NCBI RefSeq assembly: GCF_000317675.1
Contig: NC_019776.1
Span: 2,232,001-2,296,000 of the forward strand
DNA from: Cyanobacterium aponinum PCC 10605
Lineage (GTDB): Bacteria > Cyanobacteriota > Cyanobacteriia > Cyanobacteriales > Cyanobacteriaceae
Length of the DNA: 64,000 nt
Direction of reading: 5' to 3'
In this document: positions 1 to 8,762 of the stretch, piece after piece
How the letters are laid out: each line of letters begins with the position of its first letter
How positions within the stretch are numbered: the stretch's first letter is position 1
The notes under the pieces: generated by a model
Told to the model about the DNA's origin: nothing
What the model saw: the letters and a program-made list of their open reading frames with translations, nothing else
Database searches by the model: none
Program-made: the position numbers and the translations under genes

Positions 1-61
1 AAAGCCTGTGAACATTTGAATCTTAACTAAATTAGGAGTGCATTTAAGTTTTCTGGTTAAG

Positions 62-200
62 ACAGGAAATAGTGAATAGTGAATAGTGAATGGTGAATAG
101 TTGATAATTACTCGTTACTCATTACTCATTATTCCCCTAAACACCTGAAACCTGAAACCTTATCTCCCTCATCCCCCCATCCCCTAACTTCCCCAAGATA
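62..200. repeat. heptanucleotide repeat island
   Basis: Successive short tandem arrays with a 7-base period: AGTGAAT units, then TTACTCA-type units, then ACCTGAA units and a C-rich tract. It is the same type of composite repeat found between many genes of this window. No gene is visible from 1 to 299. Confidence 0.75.
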
Positions 201-299
201 GTTAAGAATATTGACATTTTTCTCATATTTGAACCGTGAGATTGGTTTTAAGTTAATGTATAAGGTAGGCAATTTTTAAATTAAAAATAATATTTTCCT

Positions 300-440
300 A
301 TGTCTGACTTAAATCGTGGCATTATGAAATTTGACGGGGCAGATAAACCCATAGTTGTGGCGGTGTCTGCGGTCATTATTCTAGGTAGTATTGCCGCTTT
401 AATTATCTGGGCTTTGAAAGTGGCTTACGCAGTGGCTTAA
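300..440 (+). CDS. small single-pass membrane protein, 46 aa
   Basis: The ATG at 300 opens a 46-codon frame ending in TAA at 438-440. A short polar N-terminus (MSDLNRGIMKFDGADKP) is followed by one hydrophobic segment at about residues 18-45, rich in Ile, Ala and Val. This layout is typical of the many small thylakoid or plasma-membrane subunits of cyanobacteria (photosystem, cytochrome b6f and NDH-1 accessory peptides), but the sequence does not match any I can name. The clean start and stop and the lack of a competing frame support a real gene. A function in a membrane complex is inference only. Confidence 0.6.
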   Translation: MSDLNRGIMKFDGADKPIVVAVSAVIILGSIAALIIWALKVAYAVA

Positions 441-1219
441 GTCTCCTGATTGATAATTGATGATTGACGTTTATCTTTATACAAAAAATACTAAAACTAG
501 CTAAAGAGTTTGGAAAAGAAGAAATAGAGTTTCTTATTCGCAAATCTCTTAGTGTTGTCCATTAGTTATACTTTAGAAACTTTAATCCATACTGGTTATG
601 AAGTTGCGATTTGCGTAGTCCCACCTTTGGTGACCGCAACTATGGAGAGAAATTATTAAAATTAAGTTAACCCATAATTTGCAAATAGAAATAAAAGGGG
701 AAACCATTTGATTACAAGAAGTAAAAGCGGCTATCGAAAAAGTCTATTCTAGTAATAAAAAATTGTAAAAAATAATGATAATAAGAATTACATTGACACA
801 GTTAATAGTTAACTTACCGCAAAAAATAGAATCTTTTATTAATAGAAAATAAAGATTTTCAGCTTGATTTTATTTTCAAAAAATCCTTATTCAATTTTAG
901 TTTATTTTTCTTTCCATTTCATAGAAAAACAATTAAATATAATCCAAACAATTCATAAATATTCTCAATTTGAATATATCTCTATATGACACTATTACCA
1001 TTAATAATAGAAAATAAAAAAATATTTAATTAATTTAGGAGTGAATTATTGTCTTTATAAATCTCGATGTATTTCTGAATTAGATACTAAAATTAGTTCT
1101 TTGTTCTAGGATTAAGAATATAAGGATAAGAAAAGACAAAAGTTATACTTTTATATCGAATTCAGGTAAACTGAGTTATTAATCTTAGACTCAATGTGAA
1201 CTTATAAAGATCAATTTTT
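441..1219. other. AT-rich gap with decayed coding fragments
   Basis: No intact gene. The stretch is very AT-rich. It holds a coding-like fragment at 640-768 (listed separately) and a 25-codon frame at 775-852 of doubtful reality. Near 1160-1200 there are fragments resembling the dispersed repeat end (ATTCAGGTAAACTGAGTT). The promoter of the downstream kinase must lie here, but no convincing -35/-10 pair stands out. Confidence 0.4.
640..768 (+). pseudogene. gene remnant with in-frame stop
   Basis: One frame reads as protein-like sequence from about 640 (LWREIIKIKLTHNLQ...) to a TAA at 766-768, interrupted by a single TGA at 709-711 where a Trp codon would restore the frame. The last part reads LQEVKAAIEKVYSSNKKL. 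No start codon with a plausible N-terminus is visible. I do not recognise the family. It looks like the tail of a small decayed gene, but chance open sequence in AT-rich DNA is possible. Confidence 0.3.
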
Positions 1220-4200
1220 TTGATATGGGCAAAGAGAATGACGGAAAATAAATTTAAACCTCATAGGGAAAGAGATACTCGAAAGCAAAAAATTCATTTA
1301 GATAACTTTTTTTCTCTATCTTTAGATTTATTATGTGTTGCTGACTTACAAGGTAATTTTGTTAAAGTGAGTAAGGCTTGGGAAGATATTTTGGGTTACT
1401 CATTAGATGTTTTAGAGAGTTTTTCCTATCTTAATTTTATTCATCCCGATGATGTTGCTAAGACTCTTGAAGCAAATCAACAACTTATAAATCAGGGGAA
1501 ATTAATCAATTTTGAAAATCGCTATCGTCATTCTCAAGGTAACTATATTTATCTACATTGGAATGCCTATCGTCAAGATGGCTTAATTTATGCAACGGCA
1601 AGGGATATAACAGAAAAGAAGACAAGAGAGTTTGAATTAATTAAAACAAAAGAATTACTCACAGAAACCAATCGACTAGCCAGAGTTGGAGGCTGGGAAG
1701 TCAATCTGTTGACTGGAGAAAATTATTGGACTGAGATGACGAAAATAATTCATGAAATTCCCCTTGACTCTCAACCTTCTTTAGAAGAAGGTATTAATTT
1801 TTATAAGCAAGGGAAAAATAGAGACTATGTTATTAAAGTGGTTAATCAAGCCATTAATGAGGGTAAAACGGGATTTTTAGAGGCAATTTTAGTTACAGCA
1901 AAGGGTAAAGAGATTTGGGTTAGGGCAATTATTCAACCTGAGTTTCAAGAGGGTAAGTGTGTGAGAATATATGGTTCAATACAAGATATTGATCAACAAA
2001 AACGAAGTCAGATTGCATTACAAGAAAAAACAAGGGAGTATAATCAGTTAATTTCTTTTATTCCCATCGGCATTTATAAGTTAGCCCAAGATTCCAGTTT
2101 TACCTATGTTAGCCCTGTTTGGTGTGCTTTAAATGGTTTGAAAGCGGAAGATGTTTTAAAAGATGCTTCTTGCGCTATTAACATAATTCATGCTGATGAT
2201 CGAGATTTATTTCTCAAGAAAAGTGAAAAAGCGATCGCATCTAAGTCATCTTTCAATCATATAGCGAGAGTAGTTGTCAATGATAAAACTCGCTGGATGC
2301 AGGTTCAATCACAGCCCCAAAAAGATAGAAATGGTGATTGGTTTTGGTTTGGCACACAAGTTGATATTACAGACTACAAAAATGCTCAGGATGAATTAAG
2401 AGAAACAAAAAATGAGATTCGGACAATTTTAGAATCTTTAAGCGAAGTAGTATGGGCGATGAGTTATCCAGAGTTAAAAACCCTTTTTGTTAGTCGATGT
2501 GTAGAAGATATATATGGTTTGCCTTATGAAGAATGGATAACAGATAATTCTCTGTGGGAAAAATTTATTCATCCCGAAGATAAACCCATGCTTGGGAAAA
2601 TGTGGCAAGACTTGTCAAATTATGGTTGTTTTTCAGCACAATATCGTATTATTACCACTCAAGGGCAAGTTAAATGGATTAACAATAAAGCTAGATATAT
2701 TTATGATGACAAAAGAATTCCTTACAGAATAGAAGGAATTGTCAGAGATATTACCTCAGAAAAAACCTTTGAAAATGAATTAAAAAACACCAATCAAATT
2801 TTATATCAGAAAGAAAAAGTCTTAGTTGCGATCGCACAAGCTACAAAAGAGTTGCTATCTAATAAAAATATTAACCAAGCAATCTATAAATCCTTATCAA
2901 TTATTCTTAAAGCAATAGAAGCCGACAAGTCTTACTATATTAGTATTCGCCATGAAGCAACAGAAATATTTTTCAGTCAAGAATATGAATGCTATGGTGA
3001 CGGCAAACAACCGACTATCAAAAATCCTTTCCTACAGAATATTCCTTCCTCCGCCTTTTCCCCCGCCGCCGAGAATGTTTTAGCCGGTAAAACCTTTCAA
3101 ATTCTTACCAAACACATAGACGATAATATTCCCTTCAAACAAGAATTATTAAAAATGGATATTCAGGGATTAGTTTATATTCCCATCATGAATAATAATA
3201 TTGCCATTGCTATGATTGGTTTTAGTTGTTGCCATCAAGAAAAATTATGGACAGAAGGAGAAGTTGCTTTATTATCTAGTTTTGCTGATAGTATAGCCAG
3301 TGCCATTGATAGAAATCGATTAGAAGCAAATTTACAACAAGCAAGAGAAAAAGCTGAAGCGGGAAGTAAGGCAAAATCAGAATTTTTGGCGAATATGAGT
3401 CATGAAATTCGCACTCCTCTTAACGGAGTTATTGGTTTTTCTGAACTACTTTTGCAAACTTCCCTTAACTTTACTCAAAAAAAATATTTAAAATTAGTTC
3501 ACCAATCGGGAAATCTATTATTAGAGTTAATCAATGATATTCTTGATTTTTCTAAAATTGAAGCAGGGAAACTCGAAATTAGTTATGAAAAAGTTGATTT
3601 ATGGGAATTAGCAACCCAAGTCACTGATTTAATTCGCTACAAAATCACAGATAACCATAACATTGAACTATTATTGAATGTTAGTCCTGATTTGCCCCGT
3701 TTTGCTTATACCGATGAGATTAGACTAAAACAAATTTTAATTAATCTTCTAGGAAATGCCACTAAATTCACGAATAAAGGAGAGATTGAATTAAATATCA
3801 AACTACTACCTTCTAAAGACGAAAAATCCACTATACTTTTTTCCGTTAGAGATACTGGTATTGGTATTTCTCCTCAAAAGCAAGACATTATTTTTCAGGC
3901 TTTTACTCAAGAAGATGAATCCACAACCCGTAAATATGGTGGTACAGGTTTAGGCTTAACTATTTCTAGCAAACTACTTAATTTAATGGGTAGTAAGCTC
4001 AATCTTACCAGCGAATTAGGTAAAGGTAGCACTTTCTTCTTTACTCTTAATCTTATCACCGAAGCGGGAGAAATAATCCATTATCAGGGTTTAGAGAGTA
4101 TTAACAAAGTTTTACTTGTTGATGATAATTTTAATAATAGTTGTATTCTTCAAGATATGTTGGCTCTGAAAAATATTAACTCTGATATTGTCAACGAAAG

Positions 4201-4909
4201 TGCGATCGCAATTAAAAAACTGACAAAAAGTAATACATATCAAGCCGCCATAGTTGACTACGAAATGCCTGACATGGATGGAATTGAACTAATTCGCCAC
4301 ATTAGACAAAAACTCTTTATCTCTCCCGAAGAATTACCCATTATTCTTCTCCATAGTACCCCAGAAGATAGTTTTATTCATCAAGCCTGTAAAGAATTAG
4401 GAATTCAGAGTCAGCAAAGCAAACCTATTACTTTAAATAGACTTTTTACCGCTCTCTCACAACTAAAAATAAAAGCGAATACCCCCGTTATTCCCATAGA
4501 ATCGAATACAATCTCACAACCAAGTTACTCTCACATCACAATTTTGATTGCAGAGGATAATCGAGTTAACTTAACTCTTGCCAAAGCCATGATTACAAAA
4601 ATATTACCTCAAGCCAAAATTATTAAAGCCAAAAACGGGGAAGAAGCCGTTGCAAAATTTATAGAAATCCAACCCGATTTAATTTTAATGGATTTACAAA
4701 TGCCTCTACTTAGCGGATATGAAGCAACTTCCATGATTCGAGCAAAAGAAAAAGAGACAAATACCCATACTCCTATTATCGCTCTCACCGCAGGAACAGT
4801 CAAAGGAGAAAGAGAAAAGTGTTTACAATTAGGTATGGATGATTATTTAAGCAAACCGATTATTTCTAATCAATTATTAACTATTATCAAGAATTTTTTA
4901 CCAATTTAA
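1220..4909 (+). CDS. hybrid sensor histidine kinase, 4 PAS + GAF + 2 receiver domains
   Basis: A 1229-residue cytoplasmic signalling kinase. Order: PAS/PAC repeats at about 25-130, 150-260, 270-390 and 400-520; a GAF domain at about 535-705; a HisKA dimerisation domain with H-box MSHEIRTPLNG (phospho-His728); a HATPase domain with N-box NLLGNATKF, DTGIGI and GGTGLGL; then two receiver domains with Asp1013 (VDYEMPDMDG) and Asp1158 (LMDLQMP). No transmembrane segment, no DNA-binding output and no HPt domain are visible, so phosphate is probably passed to a separate HPt or regulator. The open frame starts at a TTG. The ATG at 1238 (MTENKFKPH) is at least as likely as the true start, and residue numbers here count from the TTG. 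The signal sensed is unknown. No partner gene is adjacent. Confidence 0.93.
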   Translation: MIWAKRMTENKFKPHRERDTRKQKIHLDNFFSLSLDLLCVADLQGNFVKVSKAWEDILGYSLDVLESFSYLNFIHPDDVAKTLEANQQLINQGKLINFENRYRHSQGNYIYLHWNAYRQDGLIYATARDITEKKTREFELIKTKELLTETNRLARVGGWEVNLLTGENYWTEMTKIIHEIPLDSQPSLEEGINFYKQGKNRDYVIKVVNQAINEGKTGFLEAILVTAKGKEIWVRAIIQPEFQEGKCVRIYGSIQDIDQQKRSQIALQEKTREYNQLISFIPIGIYKLAQDSSFTYVSPVWCALNGLKAEDVLKDASCAINIIHADDRDLFLKKSEKAIASKSSFNHIARVVVNDKTRWMQVQSQPQKDRNGDWFWFGTQVDITDYKNAQDELRETKNEIRTILESLSEVVWAMSYPELKTLFVSRCVEDIYGLPYEEWITDNSLWEKFIHPEDKPMLGKMWQDLSNYGCFSAQYRIITTQGQVKWINNKARYIYDDKRIPYRIEGIVRDITSEKTFENELKNTNQILYQKEKVLVAIAQATKELLSNKNINQAIYKSLSIILKAIEADKSYYISIRHEATEIFFSQEYECYGDGKQPTIKNPFLQNIPSSAFSPAAENVLAGKTFQILTKHIDDNIPFKQELLKMDIQGLVYIPIMNNNIAIAMIGFSCCHQEKLWTEGEVALLSSFADSIASAIDRNRLEANLQQAREKAEAGSKAKSEFLANMSHEIRTPLNGVIGFSELLLQTSLNFTQKKYLKLVHQSGNLLLELINDILDFSKIEAGKLEISYEKVDLWELATQVTDLIRYKITDNHNIELLLNVSPDLPRFAYTDEIRLKQILINLLGNATKFTNKGEIELNIKLLPSKDEKSTILFSVRDTGIGISPQKQDIIFQAFTQEDESTTRKYGGTGLGLTISSKLLNLMGSKLNLTSELGKGSTFFFTLNLITEAGEIIHYQGLESINKVLLVDDNFNNSCILQDMLALKNINSDIVNESAIAIKKLTKSNTYQAAIVDYEMPDMDGIELIRHIRQKLFISPEELPIILLHSTPEDSFIHQACKELGIQSQQSKPITLNRLFTALSQLKIKANTPVIPIESNTISQPSYSHITILIAEDNRVNLTLAKAMITKILPQAKIIKAKNGEEAVAKFIEIQPDLILMDLQMPLLSGYEATSMIRAKEKETNTHTPIIALTAGTVKGEREKCLQLGMDDYLSKPIISNQLLTIIKNFLPI

Positions 4910-5036
4910 AGGGTGCTGAAAAGTGTTTTGAGGAAGCAAAAGCAAAAGGCACAACTAAATATTTGACAATTAGTAGCTTCTAACTCTCAACTCGTTACTT
5001 GTTTCTTCTCAATACCCCAATAAACGAATCTCTAAC

Positions 5037-6227
5037 TTATTCCTCATTAACACGACTAATTTTATTGAAAAAATAATCTTCTTTATAATTAAGATGACGG
5101 GCAATTTCTAAGGCTTTTTGCCAGTATTGAAGTGCTTGATTTTCTTCTTCTTTTTGTTGATAAATTATTGCCATATAATCATAAGTATTCATTAAACCAT
5201 AAAGATTATAAGACTGTTGTTCTATCTTGATTAATTCTTGATAGATTTGCAGTGCCGAATCCCATTGCTCATATTCTTGATATAGTTTTCCTAGTTTCTT
5301 AAGAGCATCTCCTGCGATCGCATATTGTTGATTACTCCAAGCAGTGTTAAAGGCTTCTTGATAAGATTGACTAGCAGATTGAGGGTCATTTAAACTTTTA
5401 TAATCATCGCCAATGGCAATTTTTAACATAGCTAAAGAAGCTAAATTTTGATTTTGTAAACCATTTTCCACTAATTCCTCTTTATATTTAACAGAATTAG
5501 CAGGATTAACTAAAGCCTGACTTATTTCAGCTAACTTCCGTAAATAAATACCTTCTCCTAAATAGTCCTCATTTTGACGGGCAATTTCTAAAAGTTCCTT
5601 AAAAATGGGTTCAGCACTGTAATAGTCGAACTTGGCAAGATAAAGATTTCCTAACTTTTCCAAACTTGACTTAATTTGATCAGTATCATTATTGTTACGG
5701 GCAATTTCTAAATTACTTTGATTGAGAGTAATAGACTGATCTATATTGTGCAAAACTTCATGGGCATCAATTAAAATAGCCAAAAAATCCTCATCTAATT
5801 CTTTATTTTCTGTGGCTTGACTTTCAATTATATTTAATCGTTCTGTGAGAAAATTAATATCTTGATTTCTACTTTTATCCCAAGCTACTTTACCCACCTG
5901 ATTAATCATTTTTATCTCAGCTTCTATGCCCAAATATCTACTTAAATTAATAGCTTCATACCACGCAGAAAAGGCATCATCATCATTACCTTGAGATAAT
6001 TCTGCACCAGCTAAATTATTTAACTCATCAATTCTATTTCTAATTCTTTTTTTCTCAAATGGGGTAATTTCTCTGTCAATACTAGGAATTAAATCACTAC
6101 TAAAATTTGTAGTTAAAGGATTGGGTTTTTTTATTTCCTGAGCAACACTAATATGAGGATTAAATAATAAAGTTAACCAGAAAAAAAAACTTAATTGCTT
6201 GAGAAAAAAATACCTTAATAGCTTCAT
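5037..6227 (-). CDS. exported TPR-repeat protein
   Basis: A 396-residue protein with a Sec signal peptide (MKLLRYFFLKQLSFFFWLT..., probable cleavage after SVAQ near residue 30). The rest is helical tetratricopeptide repeats: repeated patterns such as ALQYWQKALEIARHLNY and ALQIYQELIKIEQQ at intervals of about 40 residues, from roughly residue 60 to the end. TPR arrays bind proteins, so a periplasmic or lumenal scaffold is likely. The gene is transcribed away from the TnpB element, whose end lies about 200 bases upstream. It resembles the TPR regions of the two-partner secretion locus at 11-19 kb, but no direct link is shown. The specific function is unknown. Confidence 0.85.
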   Translation of the reverse strand: MKLLRYFFLKQLSFFFWLTLLFNPHISVAQEIKKPNPLTTNFSSDLIPSIDREITPFEKKRIRNRIDELNNLAGAELSQGNDDDAFSAWYEAINLSRYLGIEAEIKMINQVGKVAWDKSRNQDINFLTERLNIIESQATENKELDEDFLAILIDAHEVLHNIDQSITLNQSNLEIARNNNDTDQIKSSLEKLGNLYLAKFDYYSAEPIFKELLEIARQNEDYLGEGIYLRKLAEISQALVNPANSVKYKEELVENGLQNQNLASLAMLKIAIGDDYKSLNDPQSASQSYQEAFNTAWSNQQYAIAGDALKKLGKLYQEYEQWDSALQIYQELIKIEQQSYNLYGLMNTYDYMAIIYQQKEEENQALQYWQKALEIARHLNYKEDYFFNKISRVNEE

Positions 6228-6424
6228 ATTTAGTGCAAAAAAAATATTATTAATATCATAGTAAAGAATATAATAGCCACAGATTATTATAAGCGAATCA
6301 TCAAAAAACTTATCAACCGTTTTCTCTCTTGAAATCTAATTACTAGGGAGGATAATGTTGTTATTCTACAAAAAACCGTTATTTTTCGCTCACTGCCTCT
6401 AAGATTAAATTATGTTGATAATTC

Positions 6425-6640
6425 GTGAACTACCCAACACCAAAATCAAAGATTTATGGTGTGGGCTTCATCTCCAACAGATAGCCTAGTAGTGGCTTTC
6501 TTACGTCCACCCTTACTAGGTCTTACATCTGGGCAAGATGCTGACTCGCTAGTTCCTAACGACAATATTCGCAGTCCTTCATCCCTGATATTACATGATG
6601 CGTTCATATCCCTGTCGTGTTTGGTTTTACATCTAGGACA
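6425..6640 (-). ncRNA. predicted omega RNA (reRNA) overlapping tnpB 3' end
   Basis: In characterised IS200/IS605 elements the guide RNA of TnpB arises from the 3' end of tnpB and the right end of the element, with the guide read from flanking DNA. By analogy the scaffold here would end at GGTGTTGGGTAGTTCAC (reverse complement of 6425-6441), and the guide would be the 20 bases GAATTATCAACATAATTTAA from 6424 down to 6405. The 5' limit is a guess. This is inference from family knowledge. Confidence 0.35.
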
Positions 6641-7642
6641 TTCCCACTGTCTAATATCTAAAGGTAAGCTATCTACAATATTCAAACAATGATTACAAGT
6701 TTTGGAACTAGGAAAAAATCTATCTATTTCAAGATAAATCTTACCTTCTTGTTCACATTTATACTTGAGCATTGTCTGAAATTGTCCCCAACCTACCTGT
6801 TGTATTGACTTAGCTAGACAATGGTTTTTTACCATCCCTTTGATGTTTAGATTCTCACATATTACAACTTGGTTTTCGTTTACTATCCTGCGTGATAGTT
6901 TATGGTGAAAATCCTCACGAGTGCGAGATATTTTATTATGAACCTTTGCTACTTTGATTCGGGCTTTATTACGGTTATTTGAGCCTTTTTGTTTACGAGA
7001 TAAATCTTTCTGTTTATTTTTTAAGTTGCGTTCATGACGAGCTAACCATCTAGGGTTATCAAACTTAGAACCATCACTGGTGACACAAAAATCTTTTATC
7101 CCCATATCCAACCCGATTGCTTTACCTTCAGTGTTTGGTAATGGTTGTTCTTTTCCATCTTCAAATAAAATAGACGCATAATACTGCTCCGCTTTATTTT
7201 TAGAGATAGTTACAGTCTTGATTTCACCATCTATAGAACGATGAATCTTAGCATAAATCTCTCCTAACTTCGGAAAAATAATTATATCTCCTTTGATTTT
7301 GACATTTTGAGGATAGCTAAGAGACTGCTTACCATGCTTAGACTTGAATCTAGGAAAAGAAGCCCGTTTCTCAAAAAAGTTGATAAAAGAACGACTTAGA
7401 TTGAGACAAACCACTTGTAAACATTGGGAGTATGTTTCTGTTAGCCATTCATATTCTTTCTTGAGAGAAGGTAATTGCTTTTGCAAGTCATAACGAGATA
7501 ACCCTTTACCTGTTTGCTTGTATGTTTCATTAGTCAAAGCATGAAAATGATTCCACAACCAACGGCAAGAACCAAAAGCCTTAGCTAACGATTCTTTCTG
7601 TGGATTTGTAGGATATAATCTTACTTTGACTACTTTTAGCAT
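6446..7642 (-). CDS. tnpB: TnpB RNA-guided endonuclease (IS605 OrfB family)
   Basis: A 398-residue protein of the usual TnpB length. Visible parts: the N-terminal OrfB start (MLKVVKVRLYPTNPQ), the helix-turn-helix region, and a RuvC nuclease with all three acidic positions (Asp179 in GLDMG, Glu263 in VICENLNIKGM, Asp343/345 in HDRDMNAS). A zinc finger (CNHC...CPRC) sits between the last two. Known TnpB proteins are RNA-guided DNA nucleases that help the element persist after excision, and the ancestor of Cas12. The gene looks intact, so the protein may be active although no transposase is nearby. It would depend on a TnpA elsewhere in the genome to move. Confidence 0.93.
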   Translation of the reverse strand: MLKVVKVRLYPTNPQKESLAKAFGSCRWLWNHFHALTNETYKQTGKGLSRYDLQKQLPSLKKEYEWLTETYSQCLQVVCLNLSRSFINFFEKRASFPRFKSKHGKQSLSYPQNVKIKGDIIIFPKLGEIYAKIHRSIDGEIKTVTISKNKAEQYYASILFEDGKEQPLPNTEGKAIGLDMGIKDFCVTSDGSKFDNPRWLARHERNLKNKQKDLSRKQKGSNNRNKARIKVAKVHNKISRTREDFHHKLSRRIVNENQVVICENLNIKGMVKNHCLAKSIQQVGWGQFQTMLKYKCEQEGKIYLEIDRFFPSSKTCNHCLNIVDSLPLDIRQWECPRCKTKHDRDMNASCNIRDEGLRILSLGTSESASCPDVRPSKGGRKKATTRLSVGDEAHTINL

Positions 7643-8040
7643 TATCAGAAACTAGGTTATTGATAAATAGATTCTAACATAGATTTTTCATTTTGTGTGG
7701 ATTCCCTACGGTCGATTTCATTTACTGGTCGAAATTCATCCATACGCCTGTTTAACTGTCTTTTTTGTGGAAAACTAGGCGTGGGACTTCTTTCGACATT
7801 AAGTTAAAATATTTACACATATACATCCAAGACTCTCAATCTCACGAAGGTTTTAAAACTCCTTTGGTCAAAATCAGTAAATCCTTGTCATTTTCCAATT
7901 TATAGAATTATTGTAAAACATATAGAACACTCTATTATTTTAGAATTTGGTGTTGGGTAGTTCACATTATTTATTAGTGGTTATCATAGATAATGGTGTG
8001 ATCTATATAAAAGATTTTTCCACCAAGTATTCGTCAATCC
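7643..8040. other. left end of TnpB element and flank
   Basis: The stretch up to 7965 is the 5' non-coding part of the TnpB element, including small imperfect hairpins around 7700-7780, and it ends in the inverted repeat. The 75 bases from 7966 to 8040 are the remaining 5' flank of the SRPBCC gene. I found no readable remnant of a tnpA gene on either strand. Confidence 0.5.
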
Positions 8041-8526
8041 GTGAAGACCATGATTTTAAATTTTTCTTTTAAATTATTGACAGAAGGTGGCAAATTATTA
8101 TGTAAATGTTCCCTGTATAAAACCTATCGAGTCGCTTCTAGTGTTCCAGTGGATATGGTGTGGGGAAAATTAATTAATTTAGCAGATATGTCATGGCATC
8201 CTCTTTTTTCCCAAACAAATTTACCTAAGGGCTTAATTCCTAAACCGGGGTTAATTTTTTCTGTCGTCACCCGTTTGACTCCTTTTCCTATTCGTGCTTT
8301 TGTAGAAAGTGTCCGCCCTAGAGAATTGTTGAGTATTCGTTTACTGGCGATTCCGGGTATTGAGCAAAGAATAACTTATCAAATTGAGTCCACTTTATGC
8401 GGTAGTTATATTGCTTATTCTATTACCCTCCGAGGGTGGCTATCTCCTTTTATTTGGTGGCTGATAAAACCCTATTCTATTAAAGTAGCCAATGAGTTAG
8501 TTAATGCGGCGGCTAAATGTCACTAA
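8041..8526 (+). CDS. SRPBCC-family (START-like) protein
   Basis: A 161-residue protein whose pattern fits the SRPBCC/polyketide-cyclase fold: a START-like beginning (YKTYRVASSVPVDMVWGKLINLADMSWHP), a central beta-rich stretch, and a long C-terminal helix (IKPYSIKVANELVNAAAKCH). Such proteins have a deep hydrophobic pocket and bind lipids or other small ligands. The ligand here is unknown. The frame opens at GTG 8041, and the ATG at 8050 (MILNFSF) is an alternative start. The TnpB element lies about 75 bases upstream and may have changed the promoter. Confidence 0.7.
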   Translation: MKTMILNFSFKLLTEGGKLLCKCSLYKTYRVASSVPVDMVWGKLINLADMSWHPLFSQTNLPKGLIPKPGLIFSVVTRLTPFPIRAFVESVRPRELLSIRLLAIPGIEQRITYQIESTLCGSYIAYSITLRGWLSPFIWWLIKPYSIKVANELVNAAAKCH

Positions 8527-8575
8527 AATTTCATCTTAGGTTCACATCAAAGTCATATCGGTTGTTTATAGTATT

Positions 8576-8650
8576 AAGTGTCAGGGAGAAAGATAGGTTT
8601 TCCTCTTTAGCTCCTTCGCACCTTTAATCCCTGACTTTTTTTATTTTTTT
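8576..8650 (+). terminator. long-loop stem followed by T-tract
   Basis: GTCAGGGA at 8580-8587 pairs perfectly with TCCCTGAC at 8628-8635, followed directly by a T-rich tract (TTTTTTTATTTTTTT). An inner stem (AAAGATAGG / CCTCTTT) can form in the loop. This fits a rho-independent terminator for the SRPBCC gene. The 40-base structured loop also allows a short stable RNA. Confidence 0.5.
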
Positions 8651-8762
8651 GTTCGTGTGATTAATCTATTTGTGTAGCAATTATTTTTATCTTATTTTCT
8701 TTTCAGTCTAGTAATTAATTATTTTTATATTTTGTATTATTTTTAGAGAGGTTTGAGCTGTT

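Larger units (their letters stand above)
6425..7965 (-). mobile_element. solo TnpB element bounded by 20-bp inverted repeats
   Basis: A 1541-bp unit carrying only tnpB. The two outer ends are perfect inverted copies of GTGAACTACCCAACACCAAA, at 6425-6444 and as its reverse complement at 7946-7965. No tnpA or serine recombinase gene is present. Elements of the IS200/IS605 (IS1341-like) type usually carry subterminal hairpins and not long terminal inverted repeats, so this end structure is noteworthy. The element sits between two divergent genes, the TPR protein and the SRPBCC protein. Confidence 0.75.

Noticed and set aside
62-195. Regular repeats resembling a CRISPR array
   Set aside because: The period is 7 bases, with no 28-37 base repeats or unique spacers, and no cas genes are in the window.
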